Below, piece after piece: positions 1-9,636 of a stretch of DNA of 64,000 nt. The stretch's first letter is position 1. The number at the start of each line of letters is the position of its first letter. The DNA is from Natrinema salaciae. Its GTDB lineage: Archaea; Halobacteriota; Halobacteria; Halobacteriales; Natrialbaceae. The DNA is taken from positions 554,835 through 618,834 of the forward strand of contig NZ_FOFD01000002.1 in the NCBI RefSeq assembly GCF_900110865.1, in the 5' to 3' direction. The position numbers were made by a program, and so were the translations under genes. The notes beneath the pieces were generated by a model, which searched no databases, had not been told where the DNA came from, and was given only the letters and a program-made list of their open reading frames with translations.

Positions 1-2300
1 ATTCCGAGGGCCTCGTCGTACTCGCCGGGCGACTCGAGCATCGTCTCGTAGTCGACGCCGAGCGCACCGGCGACGCTCTCGCGCAGGCTCGGCGCGCCGG
101 GGTTCTCGAGGCGTGTGAGCGCGACCAGATACTCTGTCAGGCGCTCGCCTTCCGGCGGCTCGGACATCGTGTGCAGTCCCAGCCGGATCTGGGTCGTCTT
201 CACGTCGGTGAGGTACTCGTGGACGCGTTCGACGAGCTCGTCGACGTCGACCTCGTCGCCCTCGACGTCGCCTTCAGCGAGGGTCGAGCCGGCCTCGTCG
301 GGACCGCGGACGTCCGCCTTCTCGTCGATCGTCCCGGCGATACCGAGTTCGACGGCGAGATCGAGTTCCTCGACTTTCTCGCGGATGAGCGTCTCGAGGT
401 GGTCGCCGTCGTCGGCGCGGGCGTCTTCCATCCCGGCCTCGCGGTACTGATTGGCAAGCTCTTCGAGTTCCGAGAGTTCGTCGTACGTACCGGCGTTTCG
501 CATGACCGGCGTGAGGTAGTCGACGATGGCGGCGTAGGACCGGCGCTTGGCCTGCGTTCCTTCACCGGGGTTGTTGACGATGTACGGGTAGACGTTCGGA
601 ATATCGTCGATCAGCTGATCGGGTGCGCTCTCGCCGTTCAGTCCGACGGTCTTGCCGGGGAGCCACTCGAGGCTGCCGTGAGTACCCAGATGGACGACCG
701 CGTCGGTCTCGAACGTATTCCGAAGCCAGCCGTAGAAGGCGTAGTAGTCGTGTGGCGGCTGCAGATCCGAATCGTGGTAGACCTTCGAGGGGTCCATCCC
801 GAATCCGCGGGGCGGCTGCACCGTCACGAGCACGTTGCCGAACTCGACGCCGGGGATGGCGAACGGGCGGTCGGGGACCTCGCCCCACTCCTCGACGATG
901 TTCTCCTGAAAACGCTCGTCGGCATCGGCGAACCACGCTTCGTACGTGTCCGAGGAGACCACGTCGACCGAGAGGTCGCGAACGTCCGCCGGCGCGACCC
1001 ACCGGTCCTCGAGCGTGAGCTGTGCGGTCAGTTTCTCGACGAGGGTTTGGCCGTCCTCGGGCATCTCGTCGCCCACGTCGTACCCCCGAGCGTCGAGTTC
1101 CTCGAGCAGGTTGACCGTCGACTCGGGACTGTCGAGGCCGAACGCGGTCCCGATTCCGTCGTCGCTCGGCGGGTAGTTGTGGAGGACCACGGCGACCTGT
1201 TTCTCCTCGTTCGGCGTGTGCCGAAGTTCGGCCCAGTTGACCGCAAGGCGGGTCGCGTGGTCGATCCGGTCCGCGATCGGGAAGTGGTGTTTCGGCGCGG
1301 AGCCGATGCCGGCCTCGTCGTCGGTTCGCTCCTTGCCGGAAATCGGGTGCGTGATCACGTTCCCGTCGAACTCCGGCAGCGCGACCGAGAGGGCGAGTTC
1401 GAAGCCCATCACGCCCGTATCGCTGGATTCGTAGCGCGAGCGCGAGCGCATCGTGGTGATCGTCTGGAGGACGGGGACGCCGAGGCGGTCGAGGAAGACG
1501 TCCTCCGCACTGTTGCCTTCGTCGCTGGCACTGCGACCGCGCTCGTCCATCGAGAGGGAGAACATGAACGAGGAGAGCACGGCATCGACGATGGACCGTC
1601 CATCGTCGTCGATCAGCCAAGTATCCGTCACCCATTCAGCGTCTTCCTGCTCGTCCGTCTCCGTCGCCGGGTTGCAGAAGATCGGCAGAGCGTTCGCACC
1701 CTGTTCCTCGAGCGCCCGGACCTGCGCGTCCACGTACCGGGTGTTCTCGTGGGTCCAGTGGGACTCGTAGAACCAGACCGCGACCGTCGGCTTGTCGGGG
1801 TCGTGCGTCTCGAGCAAGTTCTCGTACTCGATCCCCGGATGGTCGGGGTGGTAGACGCCCTCCGTGGGGAGTTCGGTGGGCTCGTCGTAGTCGACGTCGC
1901 GACCCTCGTACTCGGCGGCAAGGAAGCGACACAGGTTCGCGACGTTGATCGTCCCGCCCGTCTCGAGATAGTCGTAGACCCGGTCGCGGTGGGCCGACGA
2001 AACCGTCGTGTCCTCGAGCGCGAACGCGTCCCCGGTCGCCTTGACGATCAGCGGGACGCCCGCTTCCGCGAGCGCTCCCGTCGCGTAGTCGTAGCCCGGC
2101 ATGCTATCTTCGGCACCGTGCAGCCAGAAGATCGCCGCCGCGGCGTCGTGCAATTCCTCGACGAACTCCTCGACGTCGGCCTCGTCCTCGAGATCGCTCT
2201 CCGAGCGGACCGCGAGTTCGATACCCTCGAGTCGCTCGGCGGCCTGCCCGATCGAGCCGAGTTCGTTCTCCGTCGCAGTGTATATCCCAATGCGTGTCAT
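1..2300 (-). CDS. cobN: Cobaltochelatase subunit CobN (N-terminal part, runs off window)
   Basis: Large subunit of the aerobic-type cobaltochelatase, which inserts cobalt into the corrin ring using ATP with an AAA/VWA partner. The reading frame opens at an ATG on the minus strand (2298-2300), giving MTRIGIYTATENELGS, and stays open to base 1: 766 codons are visible, while CobN proteins are usually about 1200-1300 residues, so the C-terminus lies outside. CobN-like stretches include the WLHGAEDSMPGYD region and a downstream segment on cobalt/magnesium chelatase pattern. It is divergent from the AAA/VWA chelatase gene only 34 bp away, which strongly supports the assignment over magnesium chelatase BchH. 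No chlorophyll genes are seen. The opposite strand carries long spurious open frames caused by high GC. Confidence 0.9.
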   Translation of the reverse strand, partial: MTRIGIYTATENELGSIGQAAERLEGIELAVRSESDLEDEADVEEFVEELHDAAAAIFWLHGAEDSMPGYDYATGALAEAGVPLIVKATGDAFALEDTTVSSAHRDRVYDYLETGGTINVANLCRFLAAEYEGRDVDYDEPTELPTEGVYHPDHPGIEYENLLETHDPDKPTVAVWFYESHWTHENTRYVDAQVRALEEQGANALPIFCNPATETDEQEDAEWVTDTWLIDDDGRSIVDAVLSSFMFSLSMDERGRSASDEGNSAEDVFLDRLGVPVLQTITTMRSRSRYESSDTGVMGFELALSVALPEFDGNVITHPISGKERTDDEAGIGSAPKHHFPIADRIDHATRLAVNWAELRHTPNEEKQVAVVLHNYPPSDDGIGTAFGLDSPESTVNLLEELDARGYDVGDEMPEDGQTLVEKLTAQLTLEDRWVAPADVRDLSVDVVSSDTYEAWFADADERFQENIVEEWGEVPDRPFAIPGVEFGNVLVTVQPPRGFGMDPSKVYHDSDLQPPHDYYAFYGWLRNTFETDAVVHLGTHGSLEWLPGKTVGLNGESAPDQLIDDIPNVYPYIVNNPGEGTQAKRRSYAAIVDYLTPVMRNAGTYDELSELEELANQYREAGMEDARADDGDHLETLIREKVEELDLAVELGIAGTIDEKADVRGPDEAGSTLAEGDVEGDEVDVDELVERVHEYLTDVKTTQIRLGLHTMSEPPEGERLTEYLVALTRLENPGAPSLRESVAGALGVDYETMLESPGEYDEALG

Positions 2301-2334
2301 CGCGTTTTTAAACCTCTGTTGTATTAGCTCAAGT
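2301..2334. promoter_or_regulatory. 34-bp divergent promoter between cobN and the chelatase AAA/VWA gene
   Basis: Only 34 bp separate the two divergent start codons. The spacer contains TTTTTAAA, about 25 nt before the plus-strand ATG at 2335, which fits a TATA box for the chelatase gene with a leaderless transcript. On the other strand CTAATACA lies about 25 nt before the cobN ATG. The two promoters must overlap, so both genes probably respond to one regulator. This is inferred from spacing only. Confidence 0.5.
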
Positions 2335-4533
2335 ATGGTTGCAAACGCCGGGGGCAAAAAGCTATCGTCGCTCCCCTTTCCGGCGATCGTCGGACAGGCG
2401 GAACTGAAGCGCGTGCTGCTCGCCGTCGCGGCCGACGACGGCCTCGACGGGGCCCTGATCGTCGGCGAGAAGGGAACCGCGAAGTCGACCGCCGTTCGAG
2501 CGCTCGTCGACCTCCTTCCCGAGCAGCGGGTCGTCGCGGACTGCCCGTACGGCTGTTCGCCGGACGAACCCGAGTTGCAGTGCGTGGACTGCCGCGAGCG
2601 CGATCCCGACGAACTGCCGGTGGAAACGCGACCGGTCCCGCTCGTCACCCTGCCGCTGGGTGCGACTCGAGACCGCGTCGTCGGCACCCTCTCGGTCGAA
2701 GACGCGCTGGCCGGGGAGGCCGACTTCGATCCCGGCCTGCTGGCCCGTGCGAACCGCGGCATCCTCTACGTCGACGAAGTCAACCTGCTGGACGACCACC
2801 TCGTCGACGTCGTTCTGGACGCCGCGGCGAGCGGCGTCAACACCGTCGAGCGAGACGGTATCAGCGTCTCCCACCCCGCGAACGTCACCCTCGTCGGGAC
2901 GATGAACCCCGAGGAGGGCGATCTGCGACCCCAGCTTCGGGATCGCTTCGCCCTCCAGGCGACCGTCGAGGGCTGCCGCGAGATCGACGATCGCGTCGAG
3001 ATCATCGACCGCGCACTCGAGGCCGACGGCGGCAGCGCGTCCGACCCGCGAACCGAGTACGCCGACAAGGTCGAGACCCTCCGCGACGAGCTGGCCGCCG
3101 CTCGAGACCGCCTCTCGACCGTTACCCTCCCTGCCGAGTTCAAAGAGCGGATCGCCCGACTCTGTCTCGAGGCCGGCGTCGACGGCCACCGCGGCGACGT
3201 CGCGACGGCGCGCACCGCCGTGGCGCTGGCCGCGCTCGAGGGCCGAGAGACGGTCGTCGAGTCCGACGTCCGCGAGGCCGCCACCTACACGCTCCCGCAC
3301 CGCCTCCGGAGCACGCCCTTCGAGGACGAACCGGACCTCGACGATCTGCTCGAGGATCGGTTCGACGAGGAGTCGTCGGGCGAGGAAGAAGGAGAGGGAG
3401 AGGGGGAGGACGGGGGTGATCGAGACGATGCCGGCGAGTCCGACGGCGACGAGGCGAGCGAGGACGAACCGGCCGCCGACTCCAGTGACGGAGACCGCCC
3501 CGGCGACAGCGACCGCACCGAGGGGGAGTCCAGTGGCGACGACGACTCGAGCGAGGGCAGTTCCGAACCCGACGGCGACGATGCCGGCGACGGAACCCGG
3601 CCCGTCTCGGCCGACCAGTCGCCCACAGACCCCGGCGACGAGCGGTCGGACGACGGCTCGAGCGAGGGGGAATCCGAGTCCGCGGGATCGTCCGGGGACG
3701 GGGACGACGAAACCGCCCAGCCGCTGGTCCCCGGCCAGCAACGGGCCGAAATCGGCGAGGCGGCCGCGCCGGATCTCGAGACGCCGACCGCCGACCGCGG
3801 CGAGGGCGCGACGGCGACGGGCACGCGTGCGAGGACGACGCCGAGCACCGATAACCGGGGCGCTCGCGTCCGTACCGAACCCGCGTCCGGCGAGGGGCCG
3901 ATCGACGCCGCGGCGTCGATCCGCTCGGCGGCGGCCCGCGGCGAGTCGCGGGTCCAAGAGCGGGACCTCTGCCGGTCCGTCCGGAGCGGCGAGACGTCGG
4001 TGACGATCGTCTTCGCCGTCGACGCCAGCGCCTCGATGCGGCCGGCGATGCGGACCGCCAAGGGCGTCGTCCTCGAACTCCTGCGCGACAGCTACGAGCA
4101 CCGCGATCGGGTCGCGTTCGTCGCCTTCGCCGGCGAGGACGCCGACGTCCTGCTCCCGCCGACCGACAGCGTCTCGCTGGCCGCCCGCCACCTCAAGGAC
4201 CTCCCCTCGGGCGACCGGACGCCGCTGCCGGCCGGTCTCGAGACCTCGCGACGGGTCCTCGAGCGCGCCGACACGGACGCGTCGGTCGTCGTCCTCGTGA
4301 CCGACGGTCGGGCGAACGTCGCGGACGGGAGCCCGACCGACGCGACGCGAACGGCGGCTCGAGCCCTCGCGAGCGACGATACCCGCGTCGTCGTGGTCGA
4401 CGCCGGCGACGACTCCCGCGCCGGCCTCTCGGAGTTGGTCGCCGGCGAAACCGACGGCGAACTGGTCGACCTCGCCTCGCTGTCGGCCGACACGGTCCGG
4501 GCGGCTGCCGAGAGTGCGGTCGACGAACCGTAA
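2335..4533 (+). CDS. Fused AAA ATPase / VWA chelatase subunit (ChlI-ChlD type), cobaltochelatase partner
   Basis: A 732-residue motor subunit for metal insertion into a tetrapyrrole. Residues 1-340 are a ChlI/BchI-like AAA domain with Walker A GEKGTAKST at about 44-52 and the ChlI-typical ILYVDEVNLLDDHLVD Walker B region. Residues about 345-480 form a very acidic Asp/Glu/Ser/Gly linker. The C-terminal third is a von Willebrand A domain with MIDAS signature DASAS near residue 562 and TDGRANVADGSPT. The start ATG at 2335 was chosen over an upstream in-frame ATG at 2101, because that one lies inside cobN and codes non-homologous residues. Divergent pairing with cobN indicates cobalt, not magnesium, chelation. 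Confidence in the family is high; the metal is inferred from context. Confidence 0.9.
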   Translation: MVANAGGKKLSSLPFPAIVGQAELKRVLLAVAADDGLDGALIVGEKGTAKSTAVRALVDLLPEQRVVADCPYGCSPDEPELQCVDCRERDPDELPVETRPVPLVTLPLGATRDRVVGTLSVEDALAGEADFDPGLLARANRGILYVDEVNLLDDHLVDVVLDAAASGVNTVERDGISVSHPANVTLVGTMNPEEGDLRPQLRDRFALQATVEGCREIDDRVEIIDRALEADGGSASDPRTEYADKVETLRDELAAARDRLSTVTLPAEFKERIARLCLEAGVDGHRGDVATARTAVALAALEGRETVVESDVREAATYTLPHRLRSTPFEDEPDLDDLLEDRFDEESSGEEEGEGEGEDGGDRDDAGESDGDEASEDEPAADSSDGDRPGDSDRTEGESSGDDDSSEGSSEPDGDDAGDGTRPVSADQSPTDPGDERSDDGSSEGESESAGSSGDGDDETAQPLVPGQQRAEIGEAAAPDLETPTADRGEGATATGTRARTTPSTDNRGARVRTEPASGEGPIDAAASIRSAAARGESRVQERDLCRSVRSGETSVTIVFAVDASASMRPAMRTAKGVVLELLRDSYEHRDRVAFVAFAGEDADVLLPPTDSVSLAARHLKDLPSGDRTPLPAGLETSRRVLERADTDASVVVLVTDGRANVADGSPTDATRTAARALASDDTRVVVVDAGDDSRAGLSELVAGETDGELVDLASLSADTVRAAAESAVDEP

Positions 4534-4594
4534 CGAGGACGAGAGCGTACCAACACCCCTTTGAAGACCCTCGGCCGTTATCCGACGAGAATCG

Positions 4595-6184
4595 ATGACG
4601 GGGGACGAGGCAGTCGCCGACGAATCGATCGGTGACACTATCGAATACGGAATCGACGAACAGCCGCCGCTGGGCGAGTCGGTGGTGCTGGGGATTCAGC
4701 ACTACCTGACGATGGTCGGCGCGAACATCGCGGTCCCGCTGATACTGGCGGGCGCGATGGAGATGCCGCCCGGCGTGACCGCCCGGTTCATCGGCACCTT
4801 CTTCGTCGTCTCCGGGATCGCGACGCTCGCTCAGACCACGTTCGGGAATCGGTACCCGATCGTACAGGGCGCGCCGTTCTCCATGCTCGCACCCGCGCTG
4901 GCGATCGTGGGCGTCGTGACCGCCGGCGGCGTCTCGGGGCAACCGAGCTGGGAGGCCGCACTGCTGCAGTTGCAGGGAGCGATCATCGTCGCCGCGATCG
5001 TCGAGGTCGCGATGGGCTACTTCGGACTGGTCGGGAAACTCCGGCGGTTCCTCTCGCCGGTCGTCATCGCGCCGACGATCGCACTGATCGGACTGGCGCT
5101 GTTCAACGCGCCGCAGATCACGACGGCAAACCAGAGCTGGTGGCTGCTCGGCCTCACGCTCGGGCTCATCTTGCTGTTCTCGCAGTACCTCGACGTCAGG
5201 CACAAGGCGTTCCGACTCTACCCGGTTATTCTGGCGCTCGTCCTCGCCTGGGTCGTCGCCGCAGCGCTCTCGATAGCGGGCGTGATCGGCACGTCCCATC
5301 CGGGATTCGTGGATCTCGGACAGGTGACGGATACCCGATTCCTGCTTCCGATCTACCCCTTCCAGTGGGGAACCCCGCAGGTGACGACCGCCTTCGTCGT
5401 CGGGATGTTCGCCGGCGTGCTGGCCTCGATCGTCGAGAGCATCGGCGACTACTACGCGGTGGCGAACATCGCAGGATCGGGCGCGCCGAGCGGGAAGCGG
5501 ATCAACCACGGCATCGGGATGGAAGGGCTGATGAACGTCTTCTCGGGCATGATGGGCACCGCCGGCTCGACCTCCTACTCCGAGAACATCGGCGCGATCG
5601 GCCTGACCGGCGTCGCCTCGCGGTACGTCGTCCAGATCGGTGCCGTCGTCATGCTGTTCGTCGGCTTCGTCGGCTACTTCGGCCAGCTGATCGCGACGAT
5701 CCCGGATCCGATCGTCGGCGGCCTGTTCATCGCCATGTTCGGCCAGATCGTCGCCGTCGGAATCTCGAACCTGCGCCACGTCGACCTCGAGTCCTCGCGA
5801 AACACCTTCATCATCGGCTTCGCCCTCTTCGTCGGGCTGGCGATCCCGGCGTACATGGGCAACTTCGAGAGCACGATCGCGTTCCGCGAAACCGTGGGTC
5901 TCGAGTCCGCGACCGAGTCGCTGGTCACCGCGCTCGGCGCCAGCGGGACGGGCACCGCAGCCCCGATCGAGGCCGCCGCGCAGGCCGTCGTCGACACCGT
6001 CTACATCATCGGCTCGACCGGGATGGCCGTCGGCGGCCTCGCGGCGCTGTTCCTCGACAACACGATCCCGGGCACCCGAGAGGAACGCGGCCTCGCCCAG
6101 TGGGACCGCATCACCGAAGACGAGTCCGAGTTCGAATCGTTCTGGGACCGCTGGGTCGGGGCGGAATCGACCCGCGAAAACTGA
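4595..6184 (+). CDS. NCS2 family uracil/xanthine permease
   Basis: A 529-residue inner-membrane nucleobase transporter of the nucleobase-cation symporter 2 family (UraA/PucJ/SLC23 type). The sequence is a run of hydrophobic helices with family landmarks: GIQHYLTMVGANIAVPLIL near the start, the ESIGDYYAVA motif with its conserved Glu in TM8, and GMEGLMNVFSGMMGTAGSTSYSEN followed by GA(I)GLTGVASRYV, which is the NCS2 signature region. Length fits the family. The ATG follows the chelatase gene by 61 bp on the same strand, with no obvious functional link. The sequence does not settle whether the substrate is uracil, xanthine or uric acid. Confidence 0.88.
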   Translation: MTGDEAVADESIGDTIEYGIDEQPPLGESVVLGIQHYLTMVGANIAVPLILAGAMEMPPGVTARFIGTFFVVSGIATLAQTTFGNRYPIVQGAPFSMLAPALAIVGVVTAGGVSGQPSWEAALLQLQGAIIVAAIVEVAMGYFGLVGKLRRFLSPVVIAPTIALIGLALFNAPQITTANQSWWLLGLTLGLILLFSQYLDVRHKAFRLYPVILALVLAWVVAAALSIAGVIGTSHPGFVDLGQVTDTRFLLPIYPFQWGTPQVTTAFVVGMFAGVLASIVESIGDYYAVANIAGSGAPSGKRINHGIGMEGLMNVFSGMMGTAGSTSYSENIGAIGLTGVASRYVVQIGAVVMLFVGFVGYFGQLIATIPDPIVGGLFIAMFGQIVAVGISNLRHVDLESSRNTFIIGFALFVGLAIPAYMGNFESTIAFRETVGLESATESLVTALGASGTGTAAPIEAAAQAVVDTVYIIGSTGMAVGGLAALFLDNTIPGTREERGLAQWDRITEDESEFESFWDRWVGAESTREN

Positions 6185-6277
6185 TCGCCGGCGTCGACTC
6201 GAGTGGAGCCCCGTTCGATTAGAACGGCGAGACGATGCAACCCGTCAGTGTAAGAGCGAGCGGACCGGAGATCGTGT

Positions 6278-7105
6278 ATGGCAGAACTCACGCTCGCGGA
6301 CGGGACGATCCACTACGAGACGACCGGCGACGGCCCGCCGTTGGTGTTCGTCCACGGCGGCTGGATGGACGGCACGGCCTGGGAACCGCAGGTCGAACAC
6401 TTCGACGACGAGTATCGCGTCGTGACGCTCGACGTTCGGGGCCACGGCGAGACCGGCGCGACCGAACCGGACCGGTACTCGATCGGCCTCTTCACCGACG
6501 ACCTCGAGGCGCTCTTCTCGGAACTCGCGATCGAGCGGCCGATCCTCTGCGGGCTCTCGCTCGGGTCGATGGTCGTCCAGGAGTACATGAACCGCCACCC
6601 GAACGGCGCATCGGGCGCGGTTCTGGGTGGCGCGGTGCGGTCGATGCCGCCGGTCGCGTTGCCGCCGGGGACCAAGTCGCTCTGGACGCCGCTGCCGGCG
6701 CTGTCCGCGTCGCTGTCGCTCTCGGGATCGGCGGGTACCTTCCGGTCGATGCTGTGTTCGATCCAGGCAACGACCGGCGAGCGCTGGCTGTCGGTCGACC
6801 CCCAGACCAGGGCCGACGCGATCGACGCAGTCGGCGACATCCCGTCGGCCGAGTTCCGGAAGATCTTCGGCGCGCTCTACCGGTACGAGCCGCCCGTGCT
6901 GACCGGCGTCGACACGCCGACGCTGATCGTCCACGGCGAGCAGGAAGCGCCGCTGGTCAAGCGACAGGGCCGACAGATCGCCTCGGCGGTCGCCGACGGC
7001 GATCGGCTCGAGCTCGCCGACTCGGGGCACCTCGTCAATCAGGACCGACCCCGCGCGTTCAACGCAGCGACGGCCGACTTTCTCGAGGAACTCCCCGCGG
7101 CGTAG
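6278..7105 (+). CDS. Alpha/beta-fold hydrolase
   Basis: A 275-residue cytosolic enzyme of the alpha/beta-hydrolase superfamily. It shows the oxyanion-hole segment VFVHGGWMDG, the strand-4 DVRGHGETG motif, the nucleophile elbow GLSLGS with catalytic Ser, an acid candidate in GVDTPTLIVHGEQEAP, and a late catalytic His in DSGHLVNQDRP. No signal peptide is seen. Substrate cannot be named; carboxyl-ester or lactone hydrolysis is typical for such proteins. It is an isolated gene, 93 bp after the permease. Confidence 0.85.
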   Translation: MAELTLADGTIHYETTGDGPPLVFVHGGWMDGTAWEPQVEHFDDEYRVVTLDVRGHGETGATEPDRYSIGLFTDDLEALFSELAIERPILCGLSLGSMVVQEYMNRHPNGASGAVLGGAVRSMPPVALPPGTKSLWTPLPALSASLSLSGSAGTFRSMLCSIQATTGERWLSVDPQTRADAIDAVGDIPSAEFRKIFGALYRYEPPVLTGVDTPTLIVHGEQEAPLVKRQGRQIASAVADGDRLELADSGHLVNQDRPRAFNAATADFLEELPAA

Positions 7106-7415
7106 GTCGCGAGCGGCCGTGTCGCCGTCCCGTTCGGATCGGTGACGGTGACGCGATTTACCGGTCCGCTCGCACGGGGCCGAGCCGCTCGAGCCGCCGG
7201 ACACGGGCCGTCCGCGAGCGCTGGCGGTTCGCGTCACACGGATCGCCACGGTGCCTGCGGCACGCGGACGGCCGTCGCTGCGACGAACCTATCCGGAGTC
7301 GAGAAATCCAGCGGTAGCGGCCCAACGTGCTTTGGCGATACCACAAAGTCCGCGACTGGCATAGGGGTATGCGGAATCGCAACTCACGTCGAATGGTACC
7401 CCTCCATCACCACCA
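7106..7415. other. Intergenic region, 310 bp
   Basis: No convincing gene is seen on either strand; short open frames lack haloarchaeal protein character. The last 100 bases probably carry the promoter of the MaoC-like gene. Confidence 0.5.
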
Positions 7416-8072
7416 ATGAGCAGTCAATGCCCGGACACAGAGAACACCGACTCAGTTCGCGCGGCCGAACAGTGGACCAGCATCTCGAAACACGTCGTCA
7501 ATAGCTACGTCGAAGCCAACAACGCGCTCCTCGCGGCGATGGGATTCGATCCCGCAGACGAGGAGCCGTCCGCGGCACAACCGGCACTCGAGACGACGAC
7601 CTCCGCGTCGACCGCCGAAATCGCCTTCGGCGACGAGAACTGGATCATGGAACGGTCGGCCGACGACTACGCCTCGCTCGGCGTCGGTGACTACGTCCGG
7701 TTCAGCAAACCGATCGCGGACGCCGACGTCACCGCGTTCGCACAGGTCTCCGGCGACACGAATCGACTCCACCTCGAGTCCGACTTCGCCGAAGGAACGC
7801 AGTTCGGCGGCCGAATCGCTCACGGGACGCTCGTGGCCGGCACGATCAGCGCCGCGCTGGCTCGCCTCCCCGGCGTGACGGTCTACCTCTCGCAGGACCT
7901 CGAGTTCACGGGACCGGTCCACATCGGTGAGACGGTCACCGCCGAGTGCGAAATCGTCGAAGACCTCGGCGGCGATCGCTACCGGCTGCACACGACGGTC
8001 AGCCGCGAGGACGAGGTGACGGTCATCGACGGCGAAGCCGTCGTCATCATCAACGAACTGCCGGCCGAGTAA
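7416..8072 (+). CDS. MaoC/PhaJ-like (R)-specific enoyl-CoA hydratase with N-terminal extension
   Basis: A 218-residue protein. The C-terminal 140 residues are a hot-dog-fold MaoC/hydratase-2 domain: DVTAFAQVSGDTNRLHLES carries the catalytic Asp and His of the D-x4-H hydratase motif, followed by FGGRIAHGTLVAGTISAAL. Members hydrate trans-2-enoyl-CoA to (R)-3-hydroxyacyl-CoA, often feeding polyhydroxyalkanoate synthesis. The first ~75 residues (TSISKHVVNSYVEANNALLA, then an acidic linker) are not part of the hydratase fold and resemble helical phasin-like segments of haloarchaeal PHA proteins; this is a weak inference. No PHA synthase lies in the window, so the pathway is unconfirmed. Confidence 0.82.
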   Translation: MSSQCPDTENTDSVRAAEQWTSISKHVVNSYVEANNALLAAMGFDPADEEPSAAQPALETTTSASTAEIAFGDENWIMERSADDYASLGVGDYVRFSKPIADADVTAFAQVSGDTNRLHLESDFAEGTQFGGRIAHGTLVAGTISAALARLPGVTVYLSQDLEFTGPVHIGETVTAECEIVEDLGGDRYRLHTTVSREDEVTVIDGEAVVIINELPAE

Positions 8073-8214
8073 CCGATGCCCGTCGGGCCGTTCGATCGGC
8101 ACGACCCGAGCAACGGTACCAAGCAGTGAGCCGCGCCCGACCGCTCTCGGATCGCCTGCGCTTCGCCCGAAGAGAACACAAAACACGTGCCACTCGAGTG
8201 AGAGCATCGTGACG

Positions 8215-9555
8215 ATGACAGACGATTCACACGTCGATTCGAGGAGCCCTCGGGACACCCACAGTCGCCGACGGGTCCTCCAGGTAGCCGCCGGCGCGGC
8301 CACCGCGACGGCCGGGCTCGCGGGCTGTCTCAGTCAAACCGACACCGCGAAAATACCGCTCGCGGAAACGGGACTCGAGCAGACGATTCCGGACGGCGTC
8401 GCCCAGTTCAGGCGCTCGCTCGAGCGCTGGGGATACTACCCCGAGGCGACGGTTCCCGACGAGGTCGAACGGGAGTGGCGGCTCGACCAGCTCAACACTG
8501 GTTCGCACAGCGCCGCGAAGGCCAGCGCCGTCCCCCTGCCGGACGGGGGCGTCGTCTTCCCGGGCGACACGGGATACCTGGTCGCCCTCGACGCCGACGG
8601 CACCGAGCGCTGGCGCGCCGGAACGGACACCGACGGACGCGGCATCCACGGCACGCCCGCCGTCGCCGACGGGCGAGCATACATCGGCGCGTACGACGGC
8701 ATCCTCTACGCCGTCGACCTCGAGTCGGGCGACGTCGACTGGCAGACGAAACTCGGCGGCTCTATCGGCTCGAGCCCGCTCTACCACGACGGACGGATCG
8801 TCATGGCGGTCGAGTATCCCGACCCCGAAGGGAGCACGTTCGTCGTCGACGCGGAAACCGGGGAGACGATCTGGGAGGACCCCGAGCACCGGCCCACCGA
8901 CCACCCCCACTCGACGCCGGCGGCCGATCCCGAGACTGGCCGGCTGGTCTGTGGGTCCAACGACGGAATCCTCTACGGCTGGTCCTACCCCGATCCCGAA
9001 TTTGCGTGGTCGTTCGAGACCGGGTCGGGCGACGACAACGACGGCGACATCAAGGGGCCGATCGCGACCTACGACGGCGGGGCCTACTTCGGCTCGTGGG
9101 ACCACAACGTCTACCGGGTGGCTCTCGAGGACGGCAGCGAAGACTGGTCGTTCCAGACGGGGAACCTGGTGATGTCGGGACCGGCGCTCGATCCCGTCCT
9201 GGATACCGTCTTCATCGGCAGCCACGACGGCAACCTGTACGCGCTCGACGCCCAGTCCGGCGAGCGACACTGGTCGTTCGAGACCGGCCGGCCGATCACG
9301 GGCTGTCCGACCGTCTGCGACGAGCGGGTACTCGTCGGCTCGAAGGACGGCAGCGTCTACGCGCTCGAGAAGCGCACCGGCGAACTGGTCTGGGAGGTCG
9401 ACAACGACGGCGTGGTCACGAGTACGCCACGCGTGATCGACGGCGGGATCTACTACGCCGAACGCGCGCCGAACCCGCCGGAGGACGGCGAGGACGCGTC
9501 CGACGAGGGCGTCGACGACGACGGCGGCGGCTACAAGCTCGTGGCCGCGGAGTGA
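8215..9555 (+). CDS. Tat-exported PQQ-type beta-propeller lipoprotein
   Basis: A 446-residue surface lipoprotein. The N-terminus has a twin-arginine motif (SRRRVLQVAAG) and a lipobox LAGC. The rest is a repeat of about 40 residues with signatures such as GYLVALDADGTERW, GILYAVDLESGDVDW, GNLYALDAQSGERHWSFETG and GSVYALEKRTGELVWEV, the blade pattern of PQQ/quinoprotein-dehydrogenase-like or BamB-like propellers. No dehydrogenase catalytic residues are recognised, so a binding or scaffold role is more likely than catalysis. An in-frame GTG at 8209 is an alternative start. A related protein is at 28883-30187. Confidence 0.88.
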   Translation: MTDDSHVDSRSPRDTHSRRRVLQVAAGAATATAGLAGCLSQTDTAKIPLAETGLEQTIPDGVAQFRRSLERWGYYPEATVPDEVEREWRLDQLNTGSHSAAKASAVPLPDGGVVFPGDTGYLVALDADGTERWRAGTDTDGRGIHGTPAVADGRAYIGAYDGILYAVDLESGDVDWQTKLGGSIGSSPLYHDGRIVMAVEYPDPEGSTFVVDAETGETIWEDPEHRPTDHPHSTPAADPETGRLVCGSNDGILYGWSYPDPEFAWSFETGSGDDNDGDIKGPIATYDGGAYFGSWDHNVYRVALEDGSEDWSFQTGNLVMSGPALDPVLDTVFIGSHDGNLYALDAQSGERHWSFETGRPITGCPTVCDERVLVGSKDGSVYALEKRTGELVWEVDNDGVVTSTPRVIDGGIYYAERAPNPPEDGEDASDEGVDDDGGGYKLVAAE

Positions 9556-9636
9556 GCGGGTGGGTCGGACCGTCCGATCGTCCGCCGCTCGGTCGCAGTC
9601 GACGCCGCAGAGACGGCTCGGCGGGGGAGACTCCGC

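Noticed and set aside
171-2327. Open frame of 718 codons on the plus strand opposite cobN
   Set aside because: It is antisense to a clear CobN frame; the Arg/Val/Asp-rich composition is typical of shadow frames in GC-rich DNA and matches no family.
2338-4533. Magnesium chelatase of chlorophyll synthesis
   Set aside because: The motor subunit fits ChlI/ChlD, but divergent pairing with cobN and absence of chlorophyll genes point to cobalt insertion.
8215-9555. PQQ-dependent alcohol dehydrogenase
   Set aside because: Only the propeller repeat is present; the protein is shorter than such enzymes and no cofactor-binding or catalytic residues are recognised.
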